Of a DNA stretch of 64,000 nucleotides, positions 53,275 to 61,833 are shown piece by piece. The translations under genes and the position numbers were made by a program. The notes below the pieces were generated by a model, which was not told the DNA's origin, ran no database searches, and was given only the letters and a program-made list of their open reading frames with translations. The stretch comes from Betaproteobacteria bacterium (GTDB taxonomy: Bacteria; Pseudomonadota; Gammaproteobacteria; Burkholderiales; Casimicrobiaceae): NCBI GenBank assembly GCA_013298765.1, contig JAAFJA010000003.1, positions 124,001 through 188,000 on the forward strand, written 5' to 3'. Position 1 is the first letter of the stretch. The number at the start of each line of letters is the position of its first letter.

Positions 53275-54330
53275 TCATCTACGCGCCGCCAGCGCGGCTT
53301 CGCCGATTCGTTTCACAATTTCTTCTGCGGGCAGGGCTTCGCAGAGTGGCGCGTTTTGCCCCGCCCAAAGTGGTGTGAAATCCGCTGAGCCTGCGGCCTC
53401 AGCGGCGGCGCGCAACGGCGCAGACTGCCGCGTCGCGAGTGGGAACGCGGGTGCGTCGGCATTGAGCGGGCCGTACTCGCGCATGAAGCGATTGACGATG
53501 CCGCGCGCGGGCCGACCAGTGAACAAATTGGTGAGCGCGGTGTGGGTCGCCGCCTTGCTCGCTAACGCATTGCGATAAAGCTTTGAAATCGTGCTCTCCG
53601 GTGTGCGCAAAAACGCGGTGCCGACTTGTACCGCTGCTGCGCCTGCGCTCATCGCGGCGCTTGCACTTTGCGAATCCACGATTCCGCCCGCCGCGATCAC
53701 AGGCGTGGCGACCGCGCGGCTGATTTGCTGGGTGAGCGGCAGCATCGGAAGCTGCATCGAGAGATCGTCGGAGAGAAAGTGTCCGCGATGCCCGCCCGCT
53801 TCAAGCCCCTGCGCGATGATCGCATCGACGCCGCGCTCAGCAAGCCAGCGCGCCTCCGCAACCGTGGTGGCGGACGACCAAATTTGTGCGCCCCATGCAC
53901 GGCAGCGCGCGACGAGCGCCTCACTCGGTAATCCAAAATGAAAGCTCACAACCGGCGGCGCGAAGGGCGCAATCGCCTCCGCCGCCGCCTCCGAAAACGG
54001 CAGTCGCCCCGGTCCTGCGGCAATGCTCGCCGGATCAATGCCGAATTCGCCGTACGCGGGTGCGAGCTTCGTGAACCACGCACGATCCACCGCCTCGTCG
54101 GCAGCAGGCGATTGATGGCAAAAGAAGTTCACATTGAAAAGCGCATCGTCCGGAAGGCTTTCGCGAATCGTCGCCAGCTCTTTCGCTAGCGCATCAGGCG
54201 TGAGCATTGCGCCAGGCAGTGAGCCGATGCCTCCCGCGCGACACACAGCAACGGCAAGTGCGGAGCCTTGCGCGCCCGCCATCGGCGCTTGCACGAGCGG
54301 AAAGCGAACACGGTCAAAGAGAGAACTCAT
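53275..54330 (-). CDS. Nitronate monooxygenase
   Basis: An FMN-dependent oxidase of alkyl nitronates, 351 residues, TIM-barrel fold. Visible signatures are PLVQAPMAGAQGSALAVAV, GGIGSLPGAML, IAQGLEAGGHRGHF (catalytic His) and PVIAAGGIVDSQSASAAMSAGAAAVQVGTAF. The ATG at 54330 overlaps the stop of the DUF4230 gene (TGATG); a GTG one codon upstream is an alternative start. Confidence 0.92.
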   Translation of the reverse strand: MSSLFDRVRFPLVQAPMAGAQGSALAVAVCRAGGIGSLPGAMLTPDALAKELATIRESLPDDALFNVNFFCHQSPAADEAVDRAWFTKLAPAYGEFGIDPASIAAGPGRLPFSEAAAEAIAPFAPPVVSFHFGLPSEALVARCRAWGAQIWSSATTVAEARWLAERGVDAIIAQGLEAGGHRGHFLSDDLSMQLPMLPLTQQISRAVATPVIAAGGIVDSQSASAAMSAGAAAVQVGTAFLRTPESTISKLYRNALASKAATHTALTNLFTGRPARGIVNRFMREYGPLNADAPAFPLATRQSAPLRAAAEAAGSADFTPLWAGQNAPLCEALPAEEIVKRIGEAALAARR

Positions 54331-55040
54331 CACACGGCCCCGTTGTCTGCAGATGCGAGTCGTTTCATATCGCTGGTTCGATCCACTTCGATCACGCTCT
54401 GGCTAAAGCTCAACTGCGGCGCTTTCGCACCGAAGGATTGCGCAAGCGGCACGAGCGTTGCGCGTGCACTGGCCTCCACTTCACCACGCAGTTGTTCGAT
54501 CAACGTGTGAGCATGCGATTTCGCATGTGCGCAAGCACCATCGAGCAGGCGATTCTTGTCCTCTTCGTTGAATCCGGGACCGAACGCGCCGTTCAGCAAA
54601 TCTGGCAAAAGCCACGGCATCAGCTTGCTGCGTTGCTCGTCGTAGAAGCGCAAGCTGCGCACGCTGATTTCCGCTTTCACCGGGGGCAGCTGAATCCGCG
54701 TGTGCTCACCGCTGGTGTCGATCTGGAATTGTGGCGAGCGCAAGTCATAGCGAAAATCGATTTGAAATTCGAAGATCATCGCGAGCTTCTTTTGCGAGAA
54801 CGCCCAGCGCAGATATTTGCGCCCGAATTCGCCAAACGAATAGTCAGTCTCGGTGACGATCTCTTTGGTGATCGCTTTGAAGACCGAGAGTTCGCCCACA
54901 GCGCGCAAACCTTCTAGCGACACATGCGAAATCGTTTCGTTGGCCCGCGAAGCGCGACCCCGCCAAGAAAGAAACCAGCCAACACCCGCGCCGATCACGA
55001 GTGCGAGCAATAGCGCAATCAAAGTAAAGAACGAATCCAT
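54330..55040 (-). CDS. DUF4230-type membrane-anchored protein
   Basis: A 236-residue protein with one N-terminal membrane helix (about 5-25) and a soluble body with EGLRAVGELSVFKAITKEIVTETD, FSQKKLAMIFEFQIDFRYDL and IQLPPVKAEISV, which resembles the DUF4230 family. The function is unknown. ATG 55040 is chosen because the membrane helix then begins at once; a TTG lies six codons upstream. It is downstream of rng across a repeat-filled gap and coupled to the nitronate monooxygenase gene. Confidence 0.7.
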   Translation of the reverse strand: MDSFFTLIALLLALVIGAGVGWFLSWRGRASRANETISHVSLEGLRAVGELSVFKAITKEIVTETDYSFGEFGRKYLRWAFSQKKLAMIFEFQIDFRYDLRSPQFQIDTSGEHTRIQLPPVKAEISVRSLRFYDEQRSKLMPWLLPDLLNGAFGPGFNEEDKNRLLDGACAHAKSHAHTLIEQLRGEVEASARATLVPLAQSFGAKAPQLSFSQSVIEVDRTSDMKRLASADNGAV

Positions 55041-55090
55041 CAGCGAATTGTGACGCAACTAGCGCGAAATCGAACCACAGACACGCCGTA

Positions 55091-55194
55091 TGTAGGCGAC
55101 GACTTGGCGTCGCTTCGGGGCATGGGTTTGGCCGGCAACGGCAGCGACGCCAAGTCGTCGCCTACAAAAAAGCGCGGTCAAGCCCGCGCCTACA
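55091..55194. repeat. Three 24-bp TGTAGGCG units
   Basis: A unit TGTAGGCG-N4-CTTG-N4-CGCT occurs forward at 55091-55114 and inverted at 55143-55166 and 55171-55194. The first two form a perfect 24-bp inverted repeat with a 28-base loop. The third overlaps the end of rng and supplies its stop codon. The family looks like an interspersed extragenic palindrome. Confidence 0.8.
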
Positions 55195-56668
55195 AAAGCA
55201 CAATATCGTATTGCTCTTGCGAATACGCAGGTTCAGGCTGCAACGACACGGGCCGCTCAATATCTTGCGAAATCTGCGCGAGCGTTGCCGATTCATCCTC
55301 AAGAAACAAATCGATCACCGACGGCGCGGCAAGAATTCGCATTTCTTTTGGATTGAACTGCTTTGCTTCGCGCACCACTTCGCGAAGAATCTCATAGCAC
55401 ATGGTTTGCGCCGTCTTGATTTCGCCGCGCCCCTGACACGTCGGACACGGCTCGCAAAGCACATGCGCAAGCGACTCGCGGGTGCGTTTACGAGTCATCT
55501 CCACTAATCCGAGATGAGTAAATCCATTCACCGTCAGCCGCGTACGATCGCTTGAAATCGCTTGCTTCAGCGCTTCGAGTACAGCGTCGCGATGCTCGGC
55601 CAAATCCATGTCGATGAAATCGATGATGATGATGCCGCCGAGATTTCGCAGGCGAAGCTGACGTGCGATCGCCTGCGCAGCTTCGAGATTCGTTTTGAAA
55701 ATCGTTTCGTCGAATGACCGTCCGCCGACGAAGCCGCCGGTGTTCACATCGATCGTGGTGAGCGCTTCGGTTTGATCGAAGATCAGATAACCGCCGCTTT
55801 TGAGATCAACGCGCCGATGCAGCGCGCGCTCAATCTCTTGCTCCGCGCCATACATGTCAAACAGCGGTCGCGCGCCTTGGTGCAGTTGCACGCGCTCGGC
55901 AAGCGCTGGCGAATAGCGCGTCGCGAAATCAAGCAGCGCGCCGCGCACATCCTCTGAATCAACAATCACGCGCTGCGTCTCGTCGTTCGCGAAATCGCGC
56001 AACACGCGCTCTGCCAGTGAGAGATCTTGATGCAAGAGCGTGCCCGATTTCGCCGTTTTGCTGCGCGCTTGAATCTCGCTCCATAGCTTAGTGAGGTATT
56101 CCACATCGCGCGCAAGCTCGCGCTCGGTGGCTTTCTCAGCGAGCGTGCGAATGATGAAGCCGCCATGTGGCGTGTCAGGCGGAAAGAGTTTGGTGAGCGA
56201 ATCTTTCAGAAACGCGCGCTCAGTTTCATCCTCGATCCGCTGCGATATGCCGATATGCGAATCTTGCGGCAGATGAACCAGCAAGCGCCCGGCCAAAGAG
56301 ATTTGCGTGGATAACCGCGCCCCTTTGGTGCCGATCGGATCTTTGATCACTTGCACCATGATCGCTTGCCCTTCGTGCAGCAGCGATTCAATGGTCATCA
56401 CATTATTTTTTTGCGGATCGGTAAGGTGCTGGGAATTTTTATATTCCCAAATATCGGCGACATGCAAAAACGCCGCGCGATCCAGCCCTACCTCGACGAA
56501 CGCGGATTGCATGCCGGGAAGCACGCGCGCAATGCGGCCGAGATAAATATTGCCCACAAGCCCGCGATGGCTTGCGCGCTCGATATGAAGCTCCTCAATC
56601 ACACCGTGATCGAGCACTGCCACACGCGTTTCCTGCGGCGTCACGTTCAAAAGAATTTCTTCCGTCAC
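55190..56668 (-). CDS. rng: Ribonuclease G
   Basis: An endoribonuclease that matures 16S rRNA 5' ends and degrades messages. The 492 residues have an S1 RNA-binding domain (about 38-125, HRGLVGNIYLGRIARVLPGMQSAFVEVG), the RNase E/G catalytic region with DVNTGGFVG and IIIDFIDM near 305-350 (metal-binding aspartates) and the zinc-link CPTCQGRG near 400. Start is a GTG at 56668. The TAG stop belongs to a 24-bp interspersed repeat, so the last codons may have been changed by the insertion. Confidence 0.95.
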   Translation of the reverse strand: MTEEILLNVTPQETRVAVLDHGVIEELHIERASHRGLVGNIYLGRIARVLPGMQSAFVEVGLDRAAFLHVADIWEYKNSQHLTDPQKNNVMTIESLLHEGQAIMVQVIKDPIGTKGARLSTQISLAGRLLVHLPQDSHIGISQRIEDETERAFLKDSLTKLFPPDTPHGGFIIRTLAEKATERELARDVEYLTKLWSEIQARSKTAKSGTLLHQDLSLAERVLRDFANDETQRVIVDSEDVRGALLDFATRYSPALAERVQLHQGARPLFDMYGAEQEIERALHRRVDLKSGGYLIFDQTEALTTIDVNTGGFVGGRSFDETIFKTNLEAAQAIARQLRLRNLGGIIIIDFIDMDLAEHRDAVLEALKQAISSDRTRLTVNGFTHLGLVEMTRKRTRESLAHVLCEPCPTCQGRGEIKTAQTMCYEILREVVREAKQFNPKEMRILAAPSVIDLFLEDESATLAQISQDIERPVSLQPEPAYSQEQYDIVLL

Positions 56669-56743
56669 AGACTTACCTCGGAAGAGTATTTGTTGCGTTT
56701 ACTCGTTTTGGCTCAATCGCCAACGAGCAAACTCACCAAACGC

Positions 56744-57352
56744 TCAAATCACTTGAATACCGAATCGTGAAAGCAAAACGGAGGTTTCGTATATCGGCAA
56801 TCCCATCACACCCGAATACGAGCCTTCGATGCGCTCCACAAACACACCGCCCACGCCTTGAATCGCATAAGAGCCCGCCTTGCCCATCGGCTCACCGCTC
56901 GCGATGTAATTCTTGATCTCGGCATCCGTCAGATCGCGAAAGCGAACGCGCGTAATGGAAGTATCGTGCAGCATCCGATTGCCGTTGGTAACGGCTACTG
57001 CGGTTAACACTTCATGCGTGTTGCCCGAGAGCATTTTGAGCATTCGCGCCGCATCTTCCGCATTTTTTGGCTTGCCGAGAATTTGGCCGTTGAACACGAC
57101 AGTGGTGTCAGCGCCGATCAGCGGCATCGGTGGCAGCGCCCGCTGCTTCGCCCGCAGGACGCCGATATCGGCCTTCATTTTCGCCATCCGTTCAACGTAA
57201 ACGAACGGATTTTCGGATGTAAGCGGCTCTTCATCGATATCGCGCATGCGACCGCCATCTTCGCGCAGAAGAATCATCTTGCAGGCCACGCCAATTTGCT
57301 GGAGCAGCTCAAGACGGCGGGGCGATTTTGAAGCCAGGTAGATTTCGTTCAT
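56744..57352 (-). CDS. maf: Maf-family nucleotide pyrophosphatase
   Basis: A 202-residue house-cleaning pyrophosphatase that removes dTTP/UTP-type or modified nucleotides and can affect septum formation. It begins MNEIYLASKSPRRLELLQQIG, the family signature, with the catalytic aspartate in GADTTVVFNGQILGKP near 80. It is in the conserved order nadD-rsfS-rlmH-maf-rng, 30 bp after rlmH. Confidence 0.95.
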   Translation of the reverse strand: MNEIYLASKSPRRLELLQQIGVACKMILLREDGGRMRDIDEEPLTSENPFVYVERMAKMKADIGVLRAKQRALPPMPLIGADTTVVFNGQILGKPKNAEDAARMLKMLSGNTHEVLTAVAVTNGNRMLHDTSITRVRFRDLTDAEIKNYIASGEPMGKAGSYAIQGVGGVFVERIEGSYSGVMGLPIYETSVLLSRFGIQVI

Positions 57353-57382
57353 GAGATGGACGGCGATCAGTACAAAACGCGA

Positions 57383-57853
57383 TCAATCGCGATGATAGGG
57401 ATGACCCGACAACAAGCTTACAGCACGATAGAGCTGTTCAATCAGCAGAACCCGAGCCATACCGTGGGGAAGCGTTAATTTTGACAGGCCCAAGCGATGT
57501 TGTGCAGATTGTTTGAGCGTGGCGTCGAGCCCATCGGCGCTGCCGATTAAGAAACATGCACAGGCCGCTTTCCGCTGCCATATCTCCATGTGCGCGGCGA
57601 GCTCCCGCGTCGTCAGTTGCTGGCCGCGCTCATCAAGCGCAATCAGAAGCGCTTGCTTGGGCACTTGCGCCCGGATTCGCAGCGCTTCATCGGCGAGCAC
57701 CGCTTCCACCGATTTGCTTGCTGTGCGCCGCTCTGGCTTGAGCTCAGCGAGCTCGAAGGGCCACTCGGCGGGGAAGCGCTTGGCGTATTCCTCAGTGCCC
57801 TCGCTGACCCAGCGCGGCTGATTGTGCCCCAGCGCAATCAGCTTTAGCCGCAC
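57383..57853 (-). CDS. rlmH: 23S rRNA (pseudouridine1915-N3)-methyltransferase RlmH
   Basis: A 156-residue SPOUT methyltransferase that modifies pseudouridine 1915 of 23S rRNA. The SAM-binding loop reads FLIGSADGLD, where FLIGGPDG is more common, followed by LSKLTLPHGMARVLLIEQLYRAVSLLSGHPYHRD at the C-terminus. Length is exactly that of the family. It lies between rsfS and maf. Confidence 0.95.
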   Translation of the reverse strand: MRLKLIALGHNQPRWVSEGTEEYAKRFPAEWPFELAELKPERRTASKSVEAVLADEALRIRAQVPKQALLIALDERGQQLTTRELAAHMEIWQRKAACACFLIGSADGLDATLKQSAQHRLGLSKLTLPHGMARVLLIEQLYRAVSLLSGHPYHRD

Positions 57854-57892
57854 GCCCGCCCTCGTAGCTCATGAAGCGCCACGCCCCGCTCG

Positions 57893-59182
57893 CTACGCGC
57901 GCGCACGCTTGGCGGCTGGCTTTTTCGCAGCCGCTTTTTTAGCGACAGGTTTCTTGGCCACCGGCTTCTTCGTGGCTGGCTTTTTGCTCGCCGCTTTTGC
58001 CACTGGCTTCTTCGCTGCGACCTTTTTCACCGCAAGCTTCTTAGCGGCGGGCTTCTTCACCGCTGCGCTTTTCGTTGCTGGTTTCTTCGCCGCTGCCTTT
58101 TTCGCTGCGATCTTCTTTGCCGCAACGGGGGCCGCGCGCTTAGCTGCCGGTTTCTTCACCGCGACTTTCTTTGCTGCGACTTTCTTCGCAGCTACTTTCT
58201 TTACGGCGGGTTTCTTCGTGGCGACTGCCTTTTTCACCGCCTTCGCCGCTTTCGCTGACACGGCGGTTTTGGCGGTCACCACCGCTTTCTTCACAGCCAC
58301 TTTCTTAGCAGTCGGCTTTTTAGCGGCGACTTTTTTCACGCTCGCCGCCTTGGTTACTGGCTTCTTCACCGCTGGCTTTTTAGCCGCGACTTTCTTTGCC
58401 GCCGTCTTCGCGATCACCGGTTTTGCTGCGGCCTTCACTGCCGCCTTCTTCGCTGGCGCTTTCTTGCTGCTCGCTACAGTCGCTGCCTTGCCTACTTTTT
58501 TGGCAGCTGCCGTTTTCGCCGCAGGCTTCTTCGCGGCAGGCTTCTTCACAGCAGGCTTTTTCGCCGCAGGCTTTGCTTTGGGCGCAGCAATCGGTGTCGC
58601 GTCCGTCGTTGCGGGCGTCGCCGAAACCGCTGCCGCTGCCGCTGCCGCCGTGCGCGTGCGTGCCGCAGTCTTCTTAGGCGTTGTGGCCGCTGCGGGCGCG
58701 TTCACCTCAGGCGCTGCCTTCGCAGGCTCAGCGCGGGTGTCAGGTGCAGCGATTGCGTCAATAGCCCTATCAAGCGATGCCCCAACGAATTGGGCCTTGG
58801 TGACCTTTTCTTTTGATTTAGAGCCCGCCTTTTTCGGCGCTTTAGCCCCAAGCAAATCAGGGGCAGGCGACCAAATCTCTTCCAGGTTATAAAGTGTTCG
58901 CGTCGCCGGCAGCATGATGTGAACCACCAAATCGCTGCAATCCACCAACACCCATTCGCCGCTTTGCTCGCCCTCGATGGAGCGCACGGTGCCGCCCACC
59001 GCGCGAACCTTGTCTTGCACGTTTCGCGCGAGCGCTCGCGTTTGCCGGCCGCTCTCGGCGGTAGCGATGATGACGGCATCGTAGAGTGAAGTGAGTTCGC
59101 GGGTGTCGAGCGCGACGATGTCGGTGGCTTTGATGTCTTCAAGCGCTTCGACGGCGGCTTGCTGAATGGCATTGAGTTGCAA
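57893..59182 (-). CDS. rsfS: Ribosomal silencing factor RsfS with a long H1-like tail
   Basis: Residues 1-113 are RsfS, which binds ribosomal protein uL14 and blocks subunit joining in starvation: AVEALEDIKATDIVALDTRE, VIIATAESGRQTRAL, GEWVLVDCSDLVVHIM, TLYNLEEIW. The rest (114-429, about 316 residues) is a low-complexity tail of KKPAAKK, AKKVAAK and KKPAVKK repeats, rich in Lys, Ala, Val and Pro, like histone H1 or AlgP. A stand-alone RsfS is about 110-130 residues. The tail could bind nucleic acid or polyphosphate. The frame is open throughout with consistent codon use, so it is not an annotation artefact. Confidence 0.9.
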   Translation of the reverse strand: MQLNAIQQAAVEALEDIKATDIVALDTRELTSLYDAVIIATAESGRQTRALARNVQDKVRAVGGTVRSIEGEQSGEWVLVDCSDLVVHIMLPATRTLYNLEEIWSPAPDLLGAKAPKKAGSKSKEKVTKAQFVGASLDRAIDAIAAPDTRAEPAKAAPEVNAPAAATTPKKTAARTRTAAAAAAAVSATPATTDATPIAAPKAKPAAKKPAVKKPAAKKPAAKTAAAKKVGKAATVASSKKAPAKKAAVKAAAKPVIAKTAAKKVAAKKPAVKKPVTKAASVKKVAAKKPTAKKVAVKKAVVTAKTAVSAKAAKAVKKAVATKKPAVKKVAAKKVAAKKVAVKKPAAKRAAPVAAKKIAAKKAAAKKPATKSAAVKKPAAKKLAVKKVAAKKPVAKAASKKPATKKPVAKKPVAKKAAAKKPAAKRARA

Positions 59183-59331
59183 CGAGATGATTTCCTATCG
59201 TGTCTGTAAGCGGCTTCCGGGAAGCCAAAAGGATGAAGGAAGCGCGGAAGAATCCGCGTTTCGCTAGTGCTTTGCGCAAAGCGCGTATCGAAATGCAGGG
59301 CGCAAACGCTGCGCCGATCCCGCCAATCCGT
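59183..59331. other. Hairpin-rich gap between nadD and rsfS
   Basis: There is no gene. It holds short palindromes: GGCTTCCGGGAAGCC (59212-59226), GCGGAAGAATCCGC near 59247, and GCTTTGCGCAAAGC near 59270. One of these may reduce read-through from nadD. Confidence 0.4.
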
Positions 59332-60054
59332 TTAGGCGGCGCGCGGCGCGGCGTAAAGCCGATGCGCACGAATATAGGCGAGCACAGGCCCCGGAAGCAA
59401 CGCGGCAAGCGCTTGATCGTTCGGGTTGCGCTGCAGCAATGCGCGAATTTCGGTGGAAGACACCGCCTGCGGGGCTACCGTATGAAGATAAATGGAACCC
59501 GCGAGCGATTCCCGCAACTGCGTTGGCGAATTGGCAATCCGCCCCTGCCACACATCGCTCATCGCCGCTGAAAACACATTCGCCGTCGCAAACCCCGGCC
59601 GGTTTAACACCACGAAATGCGCGAAATCAAAAAGCTCCCTCGCCCGATGCCAGGATTGAATGCGCAAAAACGCATCCACCCCGATCAACCACACCAGCGG
59701 CCGCAACGGATACGCCGCGCGGAAATGTTCAAGCGTCGCGATCGTGTAACTCGGCGTCGTGCGCCGAAGCTCGCAATCATCCACACTCAACCCCGGCGCA
59801 TCGCGCGCATCCGAAACCGCCAACTGCAACATCGCCAAGCGATCCGCCGCACTCGCCCCCGGCCGATCGCGAAGCACATTCTGCTGCGCCGGAATCAAAC
59901 GCACCTCCGGCAGCTTGAGCGCAGCAGCCGTATCCCGCGCCACGCGCAAATGCCCAAAATGAACAGGATCAAACGTCCCGCCGAAGAGCACGAGCGGCGA
60001 AGCGGCGGACGCGTCTGGCGCGCTGGGGTTAGAAGCTGCGGGGGATGGGGTCAC
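59332..60054 (-). CDS. nadD: Nicotinate-nucleotide adenylyltransferase NadD
   Basis: Makes deamido-NAD from nicotinate mononucleotide and ATP. The 240 residues start with a Ser/Ala-rich stretch of about 20, then the nucleotidyltransferase motif LVLFGGTFDPVHFGHLRVA, GVDAFLRIQSWHRARELFD and the C-terminal ATP-site motif VSSTEIRALLQ. The open frame may start slightly late or early; an ATG at about residue 1 is used here. It leads the nadD-rsfS-rlmH-maf-rng block. Confidence 0.95.
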   Translation of the reverse strand: MTPSPAASNPSAPDASAASPLVLFGGTFDPVHFGHLRVARDTAAALKLPEVRLIPAQQNVLRDRPGASAADRLAMLQLAVSDARDAPGLSVDDCELRRTTPSYTIATLEHFRAAYPLRPLVWLIGVDAFLRIQSWHRARELFDFAHFVVLNRPGFATANVFSAAMSDVWQGRIANSPTQLRESLAGSIYLHTVAPQAVSSTEIRALLQRNPNDQALAALLPGPVLAYIRAHRLYAAPRAA

Positions 60055-60526
60055 AGGGGGGAAGTCTAGGGGACGCGTGCAGCGTACTGAGTGATGGCTA
60101 TCAACTACGAGGTGACTTACAGCGTGCTCTCCACAGTAAGTGAAGGTTTCTAGGCGGAAAAGCTGAATAGCAACCTTTTGCTAAATTCGTAGCTTACCCC
60201 GACAAATTGTTTCTATCACGGTAACACTTGATCGCAATTGCTTCAGCGTCTACCGATGCTTCGTGAAGCGCCGCAAATCATTTCGTTGTTTGCGTACCTA
60301 CCAAAATTGGTAGTTCCGGAGCGGTTGACGGGGCGCGAAATTCGAGCAGAATGGTGTTGGCTGCACCGCGCGAATCGTTCTACGTGCGAGATATGTGCTG
60401 CGGTTACATCTTGACGAAACGCAACCTAACTATTTTTAGCGAGATATATCAATGGAGTATTTTCGAGATTCACATCGGGCGAACTGTGGTGATACAGAGT
60501 TAAACGTGTGACGTTTGATAAACAAC
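60055..60526. other. Gene-free stretch before the cassette array
   Basis: About 470 bp with no credible gene and no integrase. At its end ACCTAAC (60424-60430) and GTTAGGC (60527-60533) are inverted 7-mers of the attC/attI core type, 110 bp end to end, but the inner arms pair poorly, so this may be an attI-like or decayed site. Confidence 0.45.
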
Positions 60527-60533
60527 GTTAGGC
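60424..60533 (+). other. Left-end attC or attI-like site
   Basis: Core-like ends ACCTAAC (RYYYAAC) and GTTAGGC (GTTRRRY) flank 96 bases. Only weak internal complementarity is visible. It precedes the first cassette gene by 21 bp. Confidence 0.45.
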
Positions 60534-60554
60534 GTCACAAACAAGGGAGCGTCC

Positions 60555-61223
60555 ATGCCGAGCGTCCTGGAAGTCCTTAGCGCTGCGATCCGCGATGCAG
60601 CAACCGTTTCCATTGTCTACAACGGCGGCAGTCGGCCTGGCCAATCACGCATCCTGATTCCGCTCTCGGTTTCCTCGGACGAGTTAGTTGCGCGAGAGCC
60701 TACAGCAAGAGTGGCCAAGACCTTCAAGCTTTACAAGGTTGCGTCCGCAACTCTGGCGAATGGAGACGCCGCACAGAATGAAGCAGTGGTGCCTCCGCCC
60801 ATCGCACTTGCACCAGTCTTTGGCTCGTTTTCAGAGTACTGCGTCTTTTTTCGCCAGTTTGTCGGTAGCGCTAGATTCAACATCACCGAGGGCGAGAACT
60901 ACTTCGCCATCACTGGATTCTTCAGGAATGGCAAGCCACGAAAGACTCCGGCGGCTTCGATTCAATACATGGACCGAACGGTTGAGACCGTCCTCAATAT
61001 CGAATCTGGCGAGATTGAGGAGGTAAAAAGGGAACTCACTGGCCGGGAGCGTCCGTGGCGGGTCGACAGCGCATTACTCAGCGAAGGCAAGTCTTTCGCC
61101 CAACTGCCGAGAGCAGCAGAGTTTTTCCTAGAGCAGGTTCAGGCCTGCGACCGGAACACGCGTGACGCCGAACCCCTTGCTCAAGCTGACCCGCTACGCC
61201 ACACGCCTACGCGGGCAGCTTAG
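60555..61223 (+). CDS. Cassette gene 1: WYL-like domain protein
   Basis: A 222-residue protein. Residues 1-75 (LSAAIRDAATVSIVYNGGSRPGQSR ... AKTFKLYKVAS) resemble a WYL-type ligand-sensing domain, without the usual helix-turn-helix, so this is a guess. The middle (ENYFAITGFFRNGKPRKTP) is not recognised. The last residues PLAQADPLRHTPTRAA are encoded by the attC site, with the stop inside it, as is usual for cassette genes. ATG 60555 has AGGGAG nine bases upstream. Confidence 0.65.
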   Translation: MPSVLEVLSAAIRDAATVSIVYNGGSRPGQSRILIPLSVSSDELVAREPTARVAKTFKLYKVASATLANGDAAQNEAVVPPPIALAPVFGSFSEYCVFFRQFVGSARFNITEGENYFAITGFFRNGKPRKTPAASIQYMDRTVETVLNIESGEIEEVKRELTGRERPWRVDSALLSEGKSFAQLPRAAEFFLEQVQACDRNTRDAEPLAQADPLRHTPTRAA

Positions 61224-61237
61224 CTCGAACGTTGCGC
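61167..61237 (+). other. attC site of cassette 1
   Basis: Ends GCCGAAC (61167) and GTTGCGC (61231-61237) with inner arms AAGCTGACCCGC and GCGGGCAGCTT, which pair with a single bulged A as in typical attC hairpins. Both R-boxes deviate from RYYYAAC/GTTRRRY. Confidence 0.65.
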
Positions 61238-61260
61238 CGCATAGAAACGAGCGTGCCACC

Positions 61261-61698
61261 ATGCATACCGCGCGAACAGTCACGACGCTCGGACCAAGCA
61301 AGCTTCTGTTCTCGGACGGTATCCATTGGCGCACGCTCAGCGAAGACGCCAGTGGGAACCTTTGGCTCACGGACTACCCTGACGCTGAATATCACGGTGG
61401 CGGCACTCCGCGGATACGTGCCCTAAACGCGCCGCGCGTGCTCTTGGATTCGTTTCGTGAGCTGCTCGGCGCGCTCGGAAGTAACACCGAATCTCTCCAC
61501 AAGCACGTATCCATCTGCGCCCCACATCTGGACTCGATAGGAAAGATTGCTGAGGCGTTGGCGGAGGGAAGAAGTGCGGAACCAGAAATCGCCTCCGCAG
61601 TAAGAACGTTCGGCTGGTCGTATCTACCGGACGCTTGGGGCGAAGCCGTTGAGTCAGCTTGGGCAAACTTCTCGCGGGCAACGCGCGGTGCGGCATGA
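61261..61698 (+). CDS. Cassette gene 2: hypothetical protein
   Basis: A 145-residue protein of unknown family, MHTARTVTTLGPSKLLFSDG onward, with an acidic start and a helical second half. The open frame reaches 33 codons further upstream but only through attC; ATG 61261, just downstream of the attC core, is the natural start. The TGA stop lies in the next R-box. Confidence 0.6.
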   Translation: MHTARTVTTLGPSKLLFSDGIHWRTLSEDASGNLWLTDYPDAEYHGGGTPRIRALNAPRVLLDSFRELLGALGSNTESLHKHVSICAPHLDSIGKIAEALAEGRSAEPEIASAVRTFGWSYLPDAWGEAVESAWANFSRATRGAA

Positions 61699-61821
61699 CA
61701 CTTCGCTCAAGCCGACCCGCTCTGGCGGCTTTCGCTTGGGTGCGCCAGGGGCGAGTGACATCATCCCTTCCGCGGCCAAGCGCCGTGTGCCTTCGCGGGC
61801 TGCTTAGCTCAATCGTTACCG
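61693..61821 (+). other. attC site of cassette 2
   Basis: Ends near GCATGAC (61693-61699) and GTTACCG (61815-61821). Inner arms CTCAAGCCGACCCGC and GCGGGCTGCTTAGCTC pair with an extrahelical base. At 129 bp it is longer than usual and its cores have drifted. Confidence 0.6.
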
Positions 61822-61833
61822 CCTTTACACGCC

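Noticed and set aside
57822-58892. Phe/Ala-rich open frame on the plus strand, 356 codons
   Set aside because: It is the antisense of the RsfS Lys/Ala tail (AAG/GCC codons give Phe/Ala in reverse). The hydrophobic look is an artefact.
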